Below are positions 33,287 through 43,312 of a stretch of 64,000 nt of DNA, piece after piece. The DNA is from Pseudomonas fluorescens NCIMB 11764. GTDB taxonomy: Bacteria; Pseudomonadota; Gammaproteobacteria; Pseudomonadales; Pseudomonadaceae. The position numbers and the translations under genes were made by a program. The stretch spans positions 1,508,001-1,572,000 of the forward strand of contig NZ_CP010945.1 in NCBI RefSeq assembly GCF_000293885.2. Direction: 5' to 3'. Positions within the stretch are counted from its first letter, which is position 1; every line of letters starts with the position of its first letter. The notes beneath the pieces are model-generated. The model saw only the letters and a program-made list of their open reading frames with translations, was not told where the DNA came from and made no database searches.

Positions 33287-33907
33287 TTAGAAGAAGCGCA
33301 GGAAGGGATTTTTTTCTTCTTCGGGTTTGTCTTTGAGCGGACATTCCGGTCGTTGGCCGTAGTCGGTCAGCGTGCAGGGTTTGACCTGGCGTTTCTGCGC
33401 GAGGGAGATGCGCAGCATGTGAAACGGCTGATTGGCCGTACGCTCGACGATGCGGCCGTGCTCATCGAGAATTTCTACCGACAGGTTATGGCTGCCACGG
33501 TCGATGTTGCTCAAGGCAAATACCGGGCTCAGGCCGGGTTCTGCGGTGGGCTGCCCGTCCAGCAACAAACGGTAGCGATGACCCCGTTGCAGGCCGGGTT
33601 CGCTGGTGACGCTGACGATCAGCTCGCCAGCGCTGCTACGAACCGTGGCGTCGGGCTCGGGCACCAGCACTCTGAGCAGTTCGTAGCGGAACAGCGGCTT
33701 GGTTTCATTTTTTTTCCCGGCAATCACCGGCGCTGCGCCGGTCGGGTTGGCGGACATGCGGTTGCTCGTCGCCAGCGGCACGCGTTTGGCGTTGCGGGAG
33801 CCGGGCTGGTCAGTGAAGACCCGATTGCCCTGGGCGTCGATGTAGGTGAAGACTTCGGCCGACACGGGCAGCACGACCAGGCAGGCGAGCAACAGCCACC
33901 CCCTCAC
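33287..33907 (-). CDS. DUF4124 domain protein
   Basis: A 206-residue exported protein with a signal peptide (MRGWLLLACLVVLPVSA), then the DUF4124 core EVFTYIDAQGNRVFTDQP and a beta-sandwich part (YRLLLDGQPTAEPGL, RGSHNLSVEILDEHGRIVER). The next gene upstream is a paralogue with the same order of parts. Its ATG overlaps that gene's stop by four bases. Likely envelope-associated; function unknown. Confidence 0.85.
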   Translation of the reverse strand: MRGWLLLACLVVLPVSAEVFTYIDAQGNRVFTDQPGSRNAKRVPLATSNRMSANPTGAAPVIAGKKNETKPLFRYELLRVLVPEPDATVRSSAGELIVSVTSEPGLQRGHRYRLLLDGQPTAEPGLSPVFALSNIDRGSHNLSVEILDEHGRIVERTANQPFHMLRISLAQKRQVKPCTLTDYGQRPECPLKDKPEEEKNPFLRFF

Positions 33908-34413
33908 GGCTTGTGCACTCGCTGGACGGTGAAGGTCAGGACCGGGCTCTGCTGGACGACGTTTTCCCCCTCGATCACCTGGACCGCGAGGCTGTGAGTG
34001 CCGCGATCAATGTTGACCAGCTGCAGAATTGGCACGTTGCTCGGCTGGCCATAAGGCTGATCGTCCAGCAACAACCTGAATAAATGCGGACCTTGCAGAC
34101 GGGGTTTGATCAGCACGTTGACGGTGAAGGTGCCGTTGTTGGCGCGCAGCGCCTCGGTGGTGGGCAAGTTGGTCAGCTCCAGCACCTCGTAGGCACTGCG
34201 CGGCTGTTCGCGGCTGGTGGCTTCGACAGGTGGGGCGGCAGGTGTCTGGCTCTCGACGCTATTGAGCGGCGGTAACTCGACCGGCTCCGCCTTCACGCCG
34301 TCAGGCGGCTGATTGCTGTAGGCGGTGTTCCCGGCGGCGTCGGTGTACTTATAGATCTGCGCTGCGGCGGGCAGGGCGATCAACAGCAGCATCAATAGAA
34401 AACCACGACCCAT
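33904..34413 (-). CDS. DUF4124 domain protein (paralogue)
   Basis: A 169-residue exported protein with a signal peptide (LLMLLLIALPAAA), DUF4124 core QIYKYTDAAGNTAYSNQPP and a C-terminal part with FRLLLDDQPYGQPSN and RGTHSLAVQVIEGE that aligns with the second gene of the pair. The two arose by duplication and are co-translated. Both sit between glnA and ntrB in pseudomonads. Confidence 0.85.
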   Translation of the reverse strand: MGRGFLLMLLLIALPAAAQIYKYTDAAGNTAYSNQPPDGVKAEPVELPPLNSVESQTPAAPPVEATSREQPRSAYEVLELTNLPTTEALRANNGTFTVNVLIKPRLQGPHLFRLLLDDQPYGQPSNVPILQLVNIDRGTHSLAVQVIEGENVVQQSPVLTFTVQRVHKP

Positions 34414-34551
34414 AAAATCGACCAGAAACGAAAGCGTTGGATTGCAGCATAGGTCAGTGGCGGCGGTTGGCCCAAGCTGAAAACATCCGGGAATGATTTT
34501 CGAGATCCCTCAAACACCACAGGAGTACGGCGTTGCCGCTGAATTGCGGGC

Positions 34552-34583
34552 ACAAAAAAGGCCTCCCGAAGGAGGCCTCTTTT
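34552..34583 (-). terminator. glnA terminator
   Basis: AGGCCTCC-CGAA-GGAGGCCT is a perfect eight-base-pair hairpin with a tetraloop. Minus-strand U-run (TTTTTTG) follows. It lies 31 bases past the glnA stop; the plus-strand flank also has five Ts, so it may work both ways. Confidence 0.9.
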
Positions 34584-34613
34584 TGTCACGCCGCGTGCCG
34601 CAGCGCTACCGGA

Positions 34614-36020
34614 TCAGCAGCTGTAGTACAGCTCGTATTCCAGTGGGTGTACGAAGGTGCGGACCTTGATTTCTTCTTCGCTTTTCAGAGCGATGTAAGC
34701 GTCGATGAAGTCATCGGAGAACACGCCGCCTTTGGTCAGGAACGCGCGACCTTTGTCCAGCTCTTCCAGGGCTTCTTTCAGGCTGCCGCAAACTTGTGGG
34801 ATCTCTTTCGCCTCTTCAGGCGGCAGGTCGTACAGGTTTTTGTCAGCTGCGTCGCCAGGGTGGATCTTGTTCTGGATGCCGTCCAGGCCAGCCATCAGCA
34901 GTGCAGCGAAGCCCAGGTATGGGTTGGCTGCTGGATCCGGGAAACGGGCTTCGATACGGCGAGCGCGTGGGCTGGACACGTAAGGAATACGGATCGAAGC
35001 GGAACGGTTGCGAGCCGAGTAGGCCAGCATTACCGGAGCTTCGAAGCCTGGGACCAGACGCTTGTAGGAGTTGGTCGACGGGTTGGTGAAGCCGTTCAGG
35101 GCCTTACCGTGCTTGATGATGCCGCCGATGAAGTACAGGGCGGTGTCGGACAGGCCGGCATAGCCTTCGCCAGCGAAGGTGTTCTTGCCATCTTTGGCGA
35201 TGGACAGGTGAACGTGCATACCCGAACCGTTGTCGCCGTACAGAGGCTTAGGCATGAAGGTCGCGGTGCGGCCGTATGCGTCAGCAACGTTATGTACGCA
35301 GTACTTCAGGGTCTGAACTTCGTCAGCCTTGGCGACCAGGGTGTTGAACTTCACGCCGATTTCGTTCTGACCGGCAGTCGCCACTTCGTGGTGGTGAACT
35401 TCGATGACCAGGCCCATTTCTTCCATGGCGTTGCACATGGAGGTGCGGATTTCGTGGTCGTGGTCGAACGGCGGAACAGGGAAGTAGCCGCCTTTGACGC
35501 CTGGACGGTGGCCACGGTTGCCGCCTTCCACGTCCTGGTCAGACATCCACGAACCTTGTTCGGAGAAGATTTTGAACATGGAGCCAGAGATATCGGACTT
35601 GAACTTCACTTCGTCGAAGATGAAGAATTCTGGTTCCGGGCCAACGAATACGGTGTCACCGATACCGGTCGACTTCAGGTATTCCTCGGCGCGTTTGGCG
35701 ATCGCACGTGGGTCGCGGTCGTAGCCTTGCATGGTCGAAGGCTCGATCACGTCGCAAACCAGGATCAGGGTCGGCTCTTCGGTGAACGGGTCGAGGACGG
35801 CAGTGCTGTCGTCCGGCATCAGGATCATGTCGGAGGCTTCGATGCCTTTCCAGCCAGCGATGGAGGAACCGTCGAACATTTTGCCTTCTTCGAAGAAAGC
35901 TTCATCCAGCGCGTCGCGAGCCGGCATGGTCACGTGGTGCTGAGTGCCTTTGGTGTCCGTGAAGCGCAGATCAATCCACTTGACGTCATGATCTTTGATG
36001 AGTTGAACCGACTTCGACAT
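34614..36020 (-). CDS. glnA: Glutamine synthetase type I
   Basis: A 468-residue GSI-beta subunit that makes glutamine from glutamate, ammonia and ATP. Active-site segments [18 protein letters not shown] and the loop NRSASIRIP are present. The adenylylation Tyr is in [10 protein letters not shown] (about 397). Length is that of the E. coli enzyme. Upstream lie a sigma-54 promoter and a divergent thiI. A strong terminator follows. Confidence 0.98.
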   Translation of the reverse strand: MSKSVQLIKDHDVKWIDLRFTDTKGTQHHVTMPARDALDEAFFEEGKMFDGSSIAGWKGIEASDMILMPDDSTAVLDPFTEEPTLILVCDVIEPSTMQGYDRDPRAIAKRAEEYLKSTGIGDTVFVGPEPEFFIFDEVKFKSDISGSMFKIFSEQGSWMSDQDVEGGNRGHRPGVKGGYFPVPPFDHDHEIRTSMCNAMEEMGLVIEVHHHEVATAGQNEIGVKFNTLVAKADEVQTLKYCVHNVADAYGRTATFMPKPLYGDNGSGMHVHLSIAKDGKNTFAGEGYAGLSDTALYFIGGIIKHGKALNGFTNPSTNSYKRLVPGFEAPVMLAYSARNRSASIRIPYVSSPRARRIEARFPDPAANPYLGFAALLMAGLDGIQNKIHPGDAADKNLYDLPPEEAKEIPQVCGSLKEALEELDKGRAFLTKGGVFSDDFIDAYIALKSEEEIKVRTFVHPLEYELYYSC

Positions 36021-36119
36021 AGTGTCCTCCGGGTGGCTTCGGGCTTAGTAGTGGATGCCCTTAGAATGTGGGTGATGCCGGCGCGAATACTCTGCCAAGG
36101 CAACCTGCCTCACAAGGGA

Positions 36120-36134
36120 GCAAATTGCATGCCA
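36120..36134 (-). promoter_or_regulatory. Sigma-54 promoter of glnA
   Basis: Minus strand TGGCATGCAATTTGC has GG (36133-36132) and GC (36121-36120) ten bases apart and TTGC at -12, close to the TGGCAC-N5-TTGC consensus. The start would be near 36108, about 90 bases before the ATG. Imperfect NtrC half-sites (GCACCAAAACGGGTC) lie near 36239-36253. Confidence 0.75.
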
Positions 36135-36302
36135 GTGCCCCAGCATGGGTTTTTTGCCCCAATATCACGCTTATAAAGGCACAAATCGCATTGAGGGGCA
36201 AAATGTCGCCCTACAATGTAGCGTCGAAACCAATAAACGACCCGTTTTGGTGCGCTGAAAACCTTCTGCACATTAACTGGTTAAACCTTGAGCAATTTCC
36301 GC

Positions 36303-36308
36303 TATAAT
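36303..36308 (+). promoter_or_regulatory. -10 box upstream of thiI
   Basis: TATAAT lies 43 bases upstream of the thiI start codon. TTAAAC at 36281-36286 with a 16-base spacer could be the -35 element. Confidence 0.45.
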
Positions 36309-36350
36309 CCGCGCCCCCCTTTTTCGGCTGGCCCAGCGCGCGCTGTTTTC

Positions 36351-37805
36351 ATGAAACTAATCGTAAAAGTCTTCCCCGAGATCACCATCAAGAGCCGCCC
36401 GGTACGGATGCGTTTCATCCGCCAGTTGGCCAAAAACATCCGCACCGTGCTCCGTGACCTGGACCCGGCCGTGGTGGTGAACGGTGTGTGGGACAATCTC
36501 GAGCTTGAAACCCGCGTTACTGAGCCTAAAGTCCTGAAGGACATGACCGAGCGCCTGAGCTGCATGCCGGGCATAGCGCATTTCCTGCAGGTCGACGAGT
36601 ACCCGTTGGGCGACTTCGATGACATCGTCGCCAAGTGCAAGCTGCACTTCGGTGATTCGCTGGCCGGGAAGATTTTTTCGGTGCGCTGCAAACGCGCCGG
36701 CAAGCATGAATTCAGTTCGATGGATGTCGAGAAATACGTCGGCAGCCAACTGCGTCGTCAGTGCGGCGCCGCCGGAATCTCGCTGAAAGAGCCGGAAATC
36801 GAAGTTCGCATCGAAATTCGCGACAAACGGTTGTTTGTGATCCACAGCCAGCACAACAGCATCGGCGGTTATCCGCTGGGTGCCCTGGAACAGACGCTTG
36901 TGCTGATGTCCGGCGGCTTCGATTCCACTGTTGCGGCCTACCAGATCATGCGCCGCGGCCTGATGAGCCATTTCTGCTTCTTCAATCTGGGCGGGCGGGC
37001 CCATGAACTGGGCGTCATGGAAGTGGCGCACTTCATCTGGAAGAAGTACGGCAGCTCCCAACGCGTGTTATTTGTCAGTGTGCCGTTCGAGGAAGTACTG
37101 GGAGAAATTCTCGGGAAAGTCGATAACAGTCATATGGGTGTAGTTTTGAAGCGTATGATGTTGCGCGCTGCTTCCCGTATTGCCGATCGGCTGGACATCG
37201 AAGCGCTGGTCACCGGTGAAGCGATTTCCCAGGTTTCCAGCCAGACGCTGCCGAACCTGTCCGTGATCGACTGCGTGACCGACAAGCTGGTCTTGCGTCC
37301 GCTGATCGCCAGTCACAAGCAGGACATCATCGACCTGGCCAACGAAATCGGCACTGCCGACTTCGCCAAGCACATGCCGGAGTATTGCGGGGTCATTTCG
37401 GTGAACCCCAAGACCCACGCCAAGCGTCCGCGCGTGGAGCATGAAGAGAAAGAATTCGACATGGCGGTCCTTGAGCGTGCGCTCGAGAACGCCAAACTGG
37501 TGCCGATCGATCGCGTGATCGACGAATTGGGCCAGGACTTGCAGATCGAAGAAGTCAGCGAAGCACTGGCGGGCCAGATCATCATCGACATCCGACACCC
37601 GGATGCCGCTGAAGACGAGCCGCTGGAACTCGCTGGCATTGAGGTACAAGCGATGCCGTTTTATGCATTGAACGCTCGTTTCAAGGAACTGGACCCTACT
37701 CGCCAGTACCTGCTGTATTGCGACAAAGGCGTGATGAGTCGCCTGCATGCCCACCATTTGCTCAGTGAGGGGCATGCCAATGTGCGCGTTTATCGACCGA
37801 GCTAA
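36351..37805 (+). CDS. thiI: tRNA 4-thiouridine synthase ThiI
   Basis: Starting at [19 protein letters not shown] (36351) the enzyme has 484 residues; the frame to its left is only leader. Domains in order: ferredoxin-like, THUMP (about 60-165), PP-loop ATPase with SGGFDST (about 185) and a C-terminal rhodanese domain whose persulfide Cys sits in [13 protein letters not shown] (about 456). It makes s4U8 in tRNA and supports thiamine thiazole formation. Confidence 0.97.
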   Translation: MKLIVKVFPEITIKSRPVRMRFIRQLAKNIRTVLRDLDPAVVVNGVWDNLELETRVTEPKVLKDMTERLSCMPGIAHFLQVDEYPLGDFDDIVAKCKLHFGDSLAGKIFSVRCKRAGKHEFSSMDVEKYVGSQLRRQCGAAGISLKEPEIEVRIEIRDKRLFVIHSQHNSIGGYPLGALEQTLVLMSGGFDSTVAAYQIMRRGLMSHFCFFNLGGRAHELGVMEVAHFIWKKYGSSQRVLFVSVPFEEVLGEILGKVDNSHMGVVLKRMMLRAASRIADRLDIEALVTGEAISQVSSQTLPNLSVIDCVTDKLVLRPLIASHKQDIIDLANEIGTADFAKHMPEYCGVISVNPKTHAKRPRVEHEEKEFDMAVLERALENAKLVPIDRVIDELGQDLQIEEVSEALAGQIIIDIRHPDAAEDEPLELAGIEVQAMPFYALNARFKELDPTRQYLLYCDKGVMSRLHAHHLLSEGHANVRVYRPS

Positions 37806-37944
37806 GAGCCCGGGGCTGTTTGCCTGTGGCCTGCGTCACCGGCCCCCCGACTCTGCCGTCAAGCTGTAACGGCAAGGCCTGACTCTACTGTTAATCGCTG
37901 CCAAGACTTGTCAGCACACCGAATCCTCTGATCGAGATACACAA

Positions 37945-39765
37945 GTGATCGAAAATCTACGCAACATCGCCATCATTGCTCACGTTGACCATGGTAAAAC
38001 CACCCTGGTAGACAAACTCTTGCGTCAATCCGGCACCCTGGAGCGCAACGAGCTCAACGACGAGCGCGTGATGGACTCCAACGACCAGGAGAAAGAGCGC
38101 GGTATTACCATTCTGGCGAAAAACACCGCCATCAACTGGAACGGCTACCACATCAACATCGTGGATACCCCGGGCCACGCCGACTTCGGCGGCGAAGTTG
38201 AACGCGTAATGTCGATGGTTGACTCCGTTCTGCTGCTGGTTGACGCTCAAGACGGCCCTATGCCGCAAACCCGTTTCGTGACCAAGAAGGCTTTCGAAGC
38301 CGGCCTGCGTCCGATCGTGGTCATCAACAAGGTTGACCGTCCAGGCGCGCGTCCGGACTGGGTTCTGGACCAGATCTTCGACCTGTTCGACAACCTGGGT
38401 GCCACCGAAGAACAGCTGGACTTCAAAGTCGTCTACGCCTCGGCCCTGAACGGTATTGCCGGTCTGGAACACACCGACATGGCTGAAGACATGACCCCGC
38501 TGTACCAGTCGATCGTCGACAACGTACCTGCGCCGAAAGTCGACCGTGACGGTCCGTTCCAGATGCAGATCTCTGCTCTGGACTACAACAGCTTCCTGGG
38601 TGTTATCGGCGTTGGCCGTATCGCTCGTGGTCGCATCAAGCCGAACACTCCGGTTGTCGCTATCGACGCCGACGGCAAGAAGCGTAACGGTCGTATCCTG
38701 AAGCTGATGGGTCACCACGGTCTGCACCGTATCGACGTTGAAGAAGCAGCTGCCGGCGACATCGTCTGCATCAGCGGCTTCGACCAGCTGTTCATCTCCG
38801 ACACTCTGTGCGACCCACTGAACGTCGAAGCGATGAAGCCGCTGACCGTTGACGAGCCAACCGTTTCCATGACCTTCCAGGTAAACGACTCGCCTTTCTG
38901 CGGTAAAGAAGGCAAGTTCGTGACTTCCCGTAACATCAAGGAACGTCTGGACAAAGAGCTGCTGTACAACGTTGCTCTGCGCGTTGAAGAAGGCGACTCG
39001 GCTGACAAGTTCAAAGTCTCCGGCCGTGGTGAGCTGCACCTCTCGGTACTGATCGAAACCATGCGTCGCGAAGGCTTCGAAATGGGTGTTGGTCGTCCGG
39101 AAGTGATCATCCGCATGGTTGACGGCGTCAAGCACGAACCGTACGAAAACGTGACCATCGACCTGCCGGAAGAATCGCAAGGTTCGATCATGGAGCAGAT
39201 CGGTATCCGTAAGGGCGACCTGACCAACATGGTTCCGGATGGCAAGGGCCGTGTGCGCCTTGAGTACAACATCCCGGCCCGTGGCCTGATCGGCTTCCGT
39301 AACGAGTTCCTGACCCTGACCTCCGGTGCAGGCATCCTGACCTCGATCTTCGACCGTTACGACGTGATGAAGTCCGGCGACATGTCCGGCCGTCAGAACG
39401 GCGTGCTGGTTTCGGTTGCTACCGGTAAGGCTCTGACTTACTCGCTGGAAACCCTGCAAGCTCGCGGCAAACTGTTCCTGGGTCACGGTGAAGACGTGTA
39501 CGAAGGTCAAATCGTCGGCATCAACAGCCGCGACAACGACCTGGGCGTCAACCCAACCAAAGGCAAGAAGCTCGACAACATGCGTGCTTCGGGTAAAGAC
39601 GAAACCATCGCTCTGGTTCCGCCTATCCGTTTCACCCTGGAACAAGCGCTTGAGTTCGTGCAAGAAGACGAACTGTGCGAAGTCACTCCTAAGTCCATCC
39701 GTCTTCGCAAGAAGATCCTGGGCGAAAGCGAGCGTACCCGCGCTGCCAAGAAAAGCGGCAACTGA
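37945..39765 (+). CDS. typA: Ribosome-associated GTPase TypA/BipA
   Basis: A 606-residue translational GTPase with a GTG start (GTG ATC GAA), needed to give the usual N-terminus [20 protein letters not shown] with G1 HVDHGKT. G3 VDTPGHAD and G4 INKVDRPG follow. EF-G-like domains III and V and the BipA-specific C-terminal domain ([16 protein letters not shown]) complete it. It aids large-subunit assembly at low temperature. A strong terminator follows. Confidence 0.97.
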   Translation: MIENLRNIAIIAHVDHGKTTLVDKLLRQSGTLERNELNDERVMDSNDQEKERGITILAKNTAINWNGYHINIVDTPGHADFGGEVERVMSMVDSVLLLVDAQDGPMPQTRFVTKKAFEAGLRPIVVINKVDRPGARPDWVLDQIFDLFDNLGATEEQLDFKVVYASALNGIAGLEHTDMAEDMTPLYQSIVDNVPAPKVDRDGPFQMQISALDYNSFLGVIGVGRIARGRIKPNTPVVAIDADGKKRNGRILKLMGHHGLHRIDVEEAAAGDIVCISGFDQLFISDTLCDPLNVEAMKPLTVDEPTVSMTFQVNDSPFCGKEGKFVTSRNIKERLDKELLYNVALRVEEGDSADKFKVSGRGELHLSVLIETMRREGFEMGVGRPEVIIRMVDGVKHEPYENVTIDLPEESQGSIMEQIGIRKGDLTNMVPDGKGRVRLEYNIPARGLIGFRNEFLTLTSGAGILTSIFDRYDVMKSGDMSGRQNGVLVSVATGKALTYSLETLQARGKLFLGHGEDVYEGQIVGINSRDNDLGVNPTKGKKLDNMRASGKDETIALVPPIRFTLEQALEFVQEDELCEVTPKSIRLRKKILGESERTRAAKKSGN

Positions 39766-39792
39766 GTTTCGACTTAGTTAAGGCTTAAAAAA

Positions 39793-39827
39793 AACGCCCC
39801 CGACCGCAAGGTCGGGGGCGTTTTTGT
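39793..39827 (+). terminator. typA terminator
   Basis: CGCCCCCGACC-GCAA-GGTCGGGGGCG is a perfect eleven-base-pair stem with a tetraloop, followed by TTTTTG. It is 28 bases past the stop codon. Confidence 0.95.
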
Positions 39828-39850
39828 TTGTCCGGGGTTTGTGCGGTCAC

Positions 39851-39960
39851 TGTGGCGAGCGAGCTTGCTCGCGCTGGGCTGCGTAGCGGCCCCAGATTTT
39901 TGCAGCTAGCTGATTTTCTGAGTGCTATGCACTCAAGCGGGAGCAAGCTCCCTCGCCACA
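39851..39960. repeat. REPIN, TGTGGCGAG/GCTTGCTC family
   Basis: Arms TGTGGCGAGCGAGCTTGCTC and GAGCAAGCTCCCTCGCCACA are inverted around about 70 bases. This is a different family from the GAGCCTGCTCG copies. The stem has one mismatch per arm. Confidence 0.9.
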
Positions 39961-39976
39961 GTTCACAGGCTGAGGA

Positions 39977-40420
39977 TCAGAATTTTTCGAGGGTACGACG
40001 GCTACTGCTGGTCTCGCGCGCCACTTCCTTCGGCTTGTAAGCGCAATACCCCGGCCGCGGTCCGATTTTCGGGTGATTGCGGCAAGTATCCGGGCGCTTT
40101 TCATAAATAGTGCACAGACGGCTCTTACGATCCAGGTACAGGCAATCGTTATTGCTCATGCGCTGGAGGGTGAAGATCTCGGTTTTCTGGCTGTAGCGCT
40201 CGACGATCCCTTCCTTCTGCAACCGCTTGGCGATGTTCTTCGCCGGTTCGCCGCGCTCGAACTCATCGACGATACCGATGCGGATCAGATCCTTGATCTT
40301 GACCTCGACCGGCAGGGTGCAGCAGCTGGATACACACGAGCCGCACATCGGCGCAGAATATTTGGCCCAGGTATCGAGACGATCGATTTCTGCGGCGGCG
40401 ATCAGGTTGGGCTTCATCAT
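39977..40420 (-). CDS. YkgJ-type cysteine cluster protein
   Basis: A 147-residue protein with the YkgJ zinc/iron-cluster pattern: MCGSCVSSCCTLP, CLYLDRKSRLCTIYEKRPDTC and GYCAYKP. The eight or more Cys residues probably bind a metal ion. Two adjacent ATG codons can start it. A basic C-terminus (RETSSSRRTLEKF) follows. Function not established. Confidence 0.88.
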   Translation of the reverse strand: MMKPNLIAAAEIDRLDTWAKYSAPMCGSCVSSCCTLPVEVKIKDLIRIGIVDEFERGEPAKNIAKRLQKEGIVERYSQKTEIFTLQRMSNNDCLYLDRKSRLCTIYEKRPDTCRNHPKIGPRPGYCAYKPKEVARETSSSRRTLEKF

Positions 40421-40676
40421 CAGTTGTTACCAGCGTGTGTATCAGGGCGCGCGATCATACCGGGACTGGTGGATTTTTGAACAACCTTTCGCCAGATTTT
40501 TTCTTGGTCGTGCAATAAACACCGTTAATCCGGCACGGCCCCTGCATTGATTCAGGCACACGACAATGTAATGCCGGCCTATCTCGCACTAACAGGAAAA
40601 ACTGCCGAACCAGAGCCCACGCCGTCTGTCTGACCGTCTAGGCTCAACTACTTCACGCTCGCTCGAGGTCTTATCG

Positions 40677-43127
40677 ATGACTCAAGAACCACTTGTTCGC
40701 GAAGCAGAGGTGGCCGCATTTCGCGACGCCGTCTTGACCAAACTCACCTACGCGGTGGGTAAAGACCCGGATCACGCCTTCGACCACGACTGGTTCGAAG
40801 CCATTGCGCTGGCCGCGCGCGATCACATGGTCGAGCACTGGATGGATCACACCCGGCAGATCTACCGCAAAGGTCAGAAGCGGGTTTACTACCTCTCCCT
40901 GGAATTTCTCATCGGCCGGCTGCTCTACGACAGCCTGAGCAACCTCGGCCTGCTGGACGTTGCCCGCGAGGCCATGACCGAACTCGGCGTCGACATCGAG
41001 CGCATCCGCCTGCTGGAGCCTGATGCGGCCCTGGGTAACGGTGGCCTCGGTCGTCTGGCGGCGTGCTTCATGGAAAGTATGTCGACCCTCGGCATCGCCG
41101 GCCACGGCTACGGCATTCGGTATGAACACGGCTTGTTCCGTCAGGCGATTGTCGATGGCTGGCAGCAGGAACAGACCGAGCATTGGCTGGATTTCGGTAA
41201 CCCATGGGAATTCGAGCGCCCCGAAGTCGTTTACCCGATCGGCTTTGGCGGCAGCGTTGAAACCGTCACCGACGACAGCGGCAAATCCAGGCAAGTCTGG
41301 TCCCCGGCTGAAACTGTGCGCGCCATTGCGTATGACACCCCGGTGGTCGGCTGGCGCGGGGCGAGCGTCAACACGCTGCGCTTGTGGCGTGCCCGAGCGA
41401 TGGAAGATTTGCACCTTGAGCGCTTCAATGCCGGCGACCACTTGGGCGCGGTCGCGGAAGTGGCCCGGGCGGAAAGTATTTCCCGCGTGCTCTACCCGGC
41501 GGACAGTACCGAAGCCGGCCAGGAGCTGCGCCTGCGTCAGGAGTACTTTTTTGTCGCGGCGTCTCTCCAGGATTTGCTGCGCCGCCATCGCAACATGCAC
41601 ACCTCGGTGCTGACCCTGGGCGATCACGCGGCGATCCAGCTCAACGATACTCACCCGTCCATTGCCGTTGCCGAGCTGATGCGTCAGTTGGTCGATGTCT
41701 ACGACGTGGCGTGGGACGCTGCATGGCAGGTCACCGTCGACACGCTCTCGTACACCAACCACACGCTGTTGCCGGAGGCGCTGGAAACCTGGCCGGTCGG
41801 TTTGATGGAGCGGATGCTGCCGCGGCACATGCAGATCATTTATCTGATCAACGCTCAGCACATCGACTCGCTGCGGGCCAAAGGCATTCACGATTTCGAC
41901 GTGCTGCGTGCAGTGTCGCTCATCGAAGAGGACAACGGACGCCGCGTGCGCATGGGCAACCTCGCGTTTCTCGGCTCCCACAGCGTCAACGGCGTGTCCG
42001 GGCTGCACACGCAGCTGATGCGCAAGACCGTGTTCTCCGAACTGCACAAGATCTACCCGGAACGGATCAACAACAAAACCAACGGGATCACCTTCCGCCG
42101 CTGGCTGTATCAGGCCAACTCGGAGTTGACCTCGATGCTGGTCGACGCCCTCGGCCCTGATCTTCTGGATAACCCGGAAGAGCGCTTGCTCGATCTGGAA
42201 CCCTTCGCTGAAAAAGCCGCGTTCCGCAAAGCGTTCGCCGAGCAGCGCCTGCACAGCAAGAAAGCCCTGGCGTACATCATTCATGAGCGGCTTGGGGTCG
42301 CGGTCAACCCGGCAGCGATGTTCGACGTGCAGGTCAAGCGGATCCACGAATACAAACGCCAGTTGCTCAACCTGCTGCACACCGTCGCGCTGTACCAGGC
42401 GATCCGCGCCGAGCCGGAAATCGACTGGGTGCCACGGGTGAAGATCTTCGCCGGCAAGGCCGCCGCCAGTTATCACCAGGCCAAGCTGATCATCAAACTC
42501 ACCAACGACATCGCCCGGGTGGTGAATAACGACCCGACCGTGCGCGGTTTGCTCAAAGTGGTGTTCCTGCCCAACTACAACGTCAGCCTGGCGGAGAGCA
42601 TCATTCCGGCGGCGGATTTGTCGGAGCAGATTTCCACCGCAGGTTTTGAAGCCTCGGGCACCAGTAACATGAAGTTCGGCCTCAACGGCGCGCTGACCAT
42701 CGGCACCCTGGACGGCGCCAACGTGGAAATGTGCGAACGCATCGGCGCCGAGCACATGTTCATCTTCGGCCTCAGCGCGCAGCAGGTTGAAGCTCGCAAG
42801 CAGAACCACGAGTTCAGCGCGGTGCCGGACATTGCCGCGTCGCATCGACTGAATGACGTGCTGCAAGCGATTCGCGGCGGAGTGTTTTCGCCGGACGATC
42901 CTTCCCGCTACACCGGCTTGATCGATTCGCTGATTGACTACGACCGCTTCCTGGTCTGCGCCGATTTCGATTCCTACTGGGAGGCGCAGATGCGTGTGGA
43001 AGCCCATTGGCACGATTCGAACCAATGGTGGCGTTCAGCGGTGTTGAACACGTCCCGGATGGGCTGGTTCTCCTCTGACCGAACTATTCGCGAGTACGCC
43101 ACGGATATCTGGAAGGCATTGGAGTAA
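40677..43127 (+). CDS. glgP: Glycogen/maltodextrin phosphorylase
   Basis: An 816-residue glycosyltransferase family 35 enzyme that splits alpha-1,4 glucan with phosphate to glucose-1-phosphate. The pyridoxal-phosphate Lys is in EASGTSNMKFGLNGALTIGT (about 660). The N-terminal KRVYYLSLEFLIGRLL and LGNGGLGRLAACFMES regions are canonical. It stands alone here, away from other glycogen genes. Confidence 0.96.
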   Translation: MTQEPLVREAEVAAFRDAVLTKLTYAVGKDPDHAFDHDWFEAIALAARDHMVEHWMDHTRQIYRKGQKRVYYLSLEFLIGRLLYDSLSNLGLLDVAREAMTELGVDIERIRLLEPDAALGNGGLGRLAACFMESMSTLGIAGHGYGIRYEHGLFRQAIVDGWQQEQTEHWLDFGNPWEFERPEVVYPIGFGGSVETVTDDSGKSRQVWSPAETVRAIAYDTPVVGWRGASVNTLRLWRARAMEDLHLERFNAGDHLGAVAEVARAESISRVLYPADSTEAGQELRLRQEYFFVAASLQDLLRRHRNMHTSVLTLGDHAAIQLNDTHPSIAVAELMRQLVDVYDVAWDAAWQVTVDTLSYTNHTLLPEALETWPVGLMERMLPRHMQIIYLINAQHIDSLRAKGIHDFDVLRAVSLIEEDNGRRVRMGNLAFLGSHSVNGVSGLHTQLMRKTVFSELHKIYPERINNKTNGITFRRWLYQANSELTSMLVDALGPDLLDNPEERLLDLEPFAEKAAFRKAFAEQRLHSKKALAYIIHERLGVAVNPAAMFDVQVKRIHEYKRQLLNLLHTVALYQAIRAEPEIDWVPRVKIFAGKAAASYHQAKLIIKLTNDIARVVNNDPTVRGLLKVVFLPNYNVSLAESIIPAADLSEQISTAGFEASGTSNMKFGLNGALTIGTLDGANVEMCERIGAEHMFIFGLSAQQVEARKQNHEFSAVPDIAASHRLNDVLQAIRGGVFSPDDPSRYTGLIDSLIDYDRFLVCADFDSYWEAQMRVEAHWHDSNQWWRSAVLNTSRMGWFSSDRTIREYATDIWKALE

Positions 43128-43161
43128 GTCTTCAATCGGCTCGATATACTGGCGCGCCGGA

Positions 43162-43254
43162 AAAGATCGCAGCCTTCGGCAGCTCCTACAGTCGGCGTTC
43201 ACCTAACATTGGGTGAACGCGGTCGGTTTAGGCGCTGCCGAAGGCTGCGATCTT
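43162..43254. repeat. Inverted repeat, GCAGCCTTCGGCAGC family
   Basis: AAGATCGCAGCCTTCGGCAG and its complement CTGCCGAAGGCTGCGATCTT surround about 45 bases, between glgP and the DUF2339 gene. This is a fourth interspersed palindrome family in the window. Confidence 0.9.
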
Positions 43255-43312
43255 TGCTGTACGGGCTGCGCTAATCTTCTCGGATTGGCCACTGCGCTTA
43301 GGGATATCGACC

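Noticed and set aside
37957..39663. 568-codon frame antisense to typA
   Set aside because: No family features and complete overlap with a conserved GTPase gene.
40671..43025. 784-codon frame antisense to glgP
   Set aside because: Same kind of shadow; glgP has full catalytic motifs.
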